Assembly (NCBI RefSeq): GCF_900156415.1
Contig: NZ_FTNM01000001.1
Span: 1,240,001-1,304,000, forward strand
From: Pontibacter lucknowensis
GTDB taxonomy: Bacteria > Bacteroidota > Bacteroidia > Cytophagales > Hymenobacteraceae
DNA length: 64,000 nucleotides
Direction of reading: 5' to 3'
Under the pieces are notes generated by a model. It saw nothing but the letters and a program-made list of their open reading frames with translations. It did no database searches and was not told where the DNA came from. Numbering within the stretch: the stretch's first letter is position 1; every line of letters starts with the position of its first letter. Position numbers and translations under genes: made by a program. Shown here in pieces: positions 61,819 through 64,000 of the stretch.

Positions 61819-62385
61819 TTACTGTAATGTAATGTTGAATTGCACATCCGCATCGGTGCCACCTGTGCTGATGTTGCTGTTATCCGTCTTTAAGCCGCCT
61901 GGTTGGTGCTTGAGCACTACCCTCAGTTTACCTGCTTGCGGATTTGAAGATGTCTGGATAGTGTTCTCCAGGCCAATCGGGCGGCCATTGCTGTCGCGGT
62001 CTGTAGTTGTCACGGTAAGCAGTGTAGCCGGTGATGGCTCAAAAAAGAACTGGTGCTCGCTGCCTTTCTCCCTGATCTCTGCTGTCAAATCTTCTTCGTG
62101 GTGCGACTCGTCCATCAGCGTGATGGTGGTGTTGTATACCTTACCTGCCTGTAGTACCACGTTTTCCGGAGTGTACACAGGGGCTTGTCCACCGTCACCA
62201 TCTAGGTCACGGTAAGTGGCAGTGATGGCCTGGCCGCCATCCTGCGGCGTCATGGTGAGCATCACGGTCGTGATCAGCTCCTCCTCGTGGTCATGCGGTT
62301 CATGATCATGGTCGTCGCAAGAGGTAAAAGCTACAAGTGATCCGAAAAGTGCTAGTGTCAGGTATGGTCTGAATATTTTGTTCAT
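61819..62385 (-). CDS. His-rich lipoprotein associated with the TonB receptor
   Basis: 188 aa. Lipobox VAFTSC (Cys23) followed at once by DDHDHEPHDHEEE, a cluster of four His among Asp/Glu that could bind zinc, copper or another divalent metal. The beta-rich domain ends GKLRVVLKHQPGGLKTDNS and VQFNITLQ, like its paralogue. The gene starts 55 bases after the TonB receptor, in the same direction, so it is probably the receptor's cell-surface or periplasmic partner. Such proteins are sometimes called type 1 periplasmic-binding-fold-like in databases (from memory). Confidence 0.85.
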   Translation of the reverse strand: MNKIFRPYLTLALFGSLVAFTSCDDHDHEPHDHEEELITTVMLTMTPQDGGQAITATYRDLDGDGGQAPVYTPENVVLQAGKVYNTTITLMDESHHEEDLTAEIREKGSEHQFFFEPSPATLLTVTTTDRDSNGRPIGLENTIQTSSNPQAGKLRVVLKHQPGGLKTDNSNISTGGTDADVQFNITLQ

Positions 62386-62440
62386 GATAAAAAGTCTTTT
62401 TTGGTTTGAAATGAAATTTGAACGATAAAGCCGAAATAGG

Positions 62441-64000
62441 CTAGCGACCGCTGAAGTTGAGCGGAAGTTTCACGCGGAACAGCAGCATGCGTCCCATATC
62501 GTCAGTAAAGTACCTGAAGCGGTTCAGGTAATCGCGGTAAGCGGTGTTGAGCAGGTTGCTGCCCGTAATACCCAACTCCACCGGCTGTCGCCCGAGCTGT
62601 ACCGTAGTGCCTGCCTCCAGGTTAAGCAGGAAGTAACCCGCTGGCGGGGCCATGTAATCCTGTTCGGCCACGGTAGGCACGCGGGTTTGCTCAGCCACAT
62701 AGGTGCCACCCAGCGCAAAGTATGTGTCGCTGGTGCCTATACCTGCCAGGCGATCCGTGTCGAAGCGCAGCATGTTATTATACCTGTCCGCTGGCACACC
62801 CACCAGGTGGTCGTTCAGGTCCAGGTTGCGCGCACGTACTATAGAAGTGCGCGACTCCAGGTATAGCTGCGGTGTAAAGCGATACTCCAGGTCCAGATCT
62901 ATACCTCTGAAGATGGCATCTGCCTGCTTGTACTCAAACGTCGGGAAAGCCCCTCGAATGGTGAGTGTCGGCGGCTGCACCGGTGCCAGGTAGATATAGT
63001 CGTTGATGAAGTTGTTGTACACACTCAGCTTGCCGTTCAGGCGCTGGTTGCCATAGTAGGTAACCGAAGCCTCGAAGTTGTAAGCCTGCTCAGAGTTCAA
63101 GTCGCGATTGCCGCGCTCGTAACTGGCTGAGCCATGGTGCACACCGTCACTGAACAGTTCGTTCGCCCCCGGCGCCCGCCAGGCTGAGGTAGCGCTCAAG
63201 CCAAATGTGAGGTGGTAGCCCACGTCATACAAAGCACCCAGGGTACCCGAAACGTTGTGAAACTGGTACTCCGGCCGGATAATGTCAGAGTTTCGCTCCC
63301 GCTTCGTGATGTTGAGTTTTTTGTAGTCGTAGCGTACACCGCCTTCGAGTTGCAGTCTGTCTTTGCGCCACTTCTCACTCACAAAAGCCCCCGCCGTGAA
63401 ATTGCGGAAGAACGGAATGAAGTAGCGCCCCTGGTAGGTATTGTTCTGGTAAATGGTACTCACACCCGCCGAACCCGTAAGATTGCCTACTGGCGCATGC
63501 TCCCAAACCGCTTCGGTCGTATGCGTGGTAATGTCCAGTGTCAGCTCAGGGTCAGCGCTCGATGCCCGGTGCAAGTCGTACTCCTGCCGGATGTTGCGCT
63601 GCAGACCGTAGACAAACTCCAGTCTGCCTGCATTGCCGGTGTCCCAATAAGCTTTTGTTTTGAGCAAATGGTGGCTCACGTCCTGGTATGGGCGATCGAT
63701 GGTATAGGTAAAGTCGTAGCTGGTCTGCTCGGGCCGCTCCCGCCCGATGGCATTCTCTAAATCAGTCAGGTTGCCGATGTGCGAAGCCTTCAGAATACCC
63801 AGCTTCGTGTTGAACTGGCTGTAAAACACTTCCGCCCCGTAATTTTCCTTCTTATACCCTAGCGTTCCCGAGAAATTGAGTTCCTGGAAGCCTGTGTTCT
63901 GCATATAATAATCGGCTGTGCGGGCATTTCCGGCACGCTTGGCAGTACCCTGCAGGCGCCAGCTAAGTGCAGGTATACTGGCGGGTTTACCTTCTACAGT
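62441..64000 (-). CDS. TonB-dependent receptor, N-terminal part beyond the window
   Basis: The frame is open from the right edge to the stop at 62441 (520 codons visible); the internal Met at 63904 is not the start. The visible part is an outer-membrane beta barrel: alternating aromatic strands, AWRAPGANELFSDGVHHGSASYERGNRDLNSEQAYNFEA, and a terminal strand (LLFRVKLPLNFSGR). The plug domain and signal peptide must lie to the right. With the downstream His-rich lipoprotein, metal or metallophore uptake is the best guess, but no ligand is shown by the sequence. Confidence 0.92.
   Translation of the reverse strand, partial: TVEGKPASIPALSWRLQGTAKRAGNARTADYYMQNTGFQELNFSGTLGYKKENYGAEVFYSQFNTKLGILKASHIGNLTDLENAIGRERPEQTSYDFTYTIDRPYQDVSHHLLKTKAYWDTGNAGRLEFVYGLQRNIRQEYDLHRASSADPELTLDITTHTTEAVWEHAPVGNLTGSAGVSTIYQNNTYQGRYFIPFFRNFTAGAFVSEKWRKDRLQLEGGVRYDYKKLNITKRERNSDIIRPEYQFHNVSGTLGALYDVGYHLTFGLSATSAWRAPGANELFSDGVHHGSASYERGNRDLNSEQAYNFEASVTYYGNQRLNGKLSVYNNFINDYIYLAPVQPPTLTIRGAFPTFEYKQADAIFRGIDLDLEYRFTPQLYLESRTSIVRARNLDLNDHLVGVPADRYNNMLRFDTDRLAGIGTSDTYFALGGTYVAEQTRVPTVAEQDYMAPPAGYFLLNLEAGTTVQLGRQPVELGITGSNLLNTAYRDYLNRFRYFTDDMGRMLLFRVKLPLNFSGR

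Noticed and set aside
61021..62385. The two lipoprotein genes as a frameshifted single gene
   Set aside because: Each has its own start, lipobox and stop, and a terminator lies between them.

Overview
The window looks like a chromosomal segment of a Bacteroidota bacterium of the Cytophagales, probably Hymenobacteraceae and possibly near Pontibacter (a taxonomic inference, not a match). The signs are a type IX secretion C-terminal sorting domain, TAnnTTTG promoter elements, weak or absent Shine-Dalgarno sites, a FadL porin beside a GDSL lipoprotein, DUF3667/DUF4286/DUF5362/DUF4159/DUF4175 proteins and a TonB-dependent receptor. I saw no rRNA, tRNA, CRISPR array, prophage or insertion sequence. 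Gene density is high and nearly everything is intact.

Layout. 1-12.3 kb is one long minus-strand block: a TldD/TldE-like protease pair, a DUF4160/DUF2442 pair, DUF4159, an S41 protease, a MoxR ATPase, an unknown 179-aa protein, DUF58, a methyltransferase, a BatA-like membrane protein and a DUF4175 protein cut by the window edge. 12.6-17.4 kb (plus) is an envelope-stress-like cassette: an S41/TPR protease, an ECF sigma factor, a HEAT-repeat anti-sigma candidate and two DUF4097-type exported proteins; the protease and the sigma gene share a near-identical promoter-like sequence. 17.4-26.6 kb holds RlpA, DUF72, an active/inactive M16 peptidase pair, a membrane glycosyltransferase-like protein, dGTPase and DUF3667. 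26.6-27.7 kb holds a candidate small RNA and an hsp20 gene with an unusually strong Shine-Dalgarno site. 27.7-33.3 kb (minus) has a secreted matrixin-like protease, a site-2 protease with CBS domains, an LLM oxidoreductase and an alpha/beta hydrolase. 33.4-37.6 kb has ArfB, a WPFGK-repeat protein, three tandem tiny paralogous exported-peptide genes, cyanophycinase and a TrxR-like flavoprotein. 37.8-40.5 kb is FadL plus GDSL; 40.6-43.5 kb is polA. 43.7-49.4 kb has two exported proteins, a sigma-54 response regulator and a convergent hybrid histidine kinase. 49.6-51.5 kb is a LemA/TPM operon. 51.6-60.9 kb has a nucleotidyltransferase, a 2OG oxygenase, a prolyl oligopeptidase, an acyl-ACP thioesterase, a GNAT, DUF4286, MFS and a DUF3052/YdeI-like protein. 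61.0-64.0 kb has two paralogous lipoproteins behind a TonB-dependent receptor that runs off the end.

The strongest unexplained signal is a short DNA word. AGGTATA, often as AGGTATAGC, occurs about 120 times on the two strands by my hand count, against roughly 8 expected. It sits in intergenic DNA, in terminator loops and inside genes, where it produces recurrent Gly-Ile-Ala and Ala-Ile-Pro tripeptides in poorly conserved linkers. The second is the array of three 54-58 aa signal-peptide-bearing paralogues at 34.86-35.48 kb.
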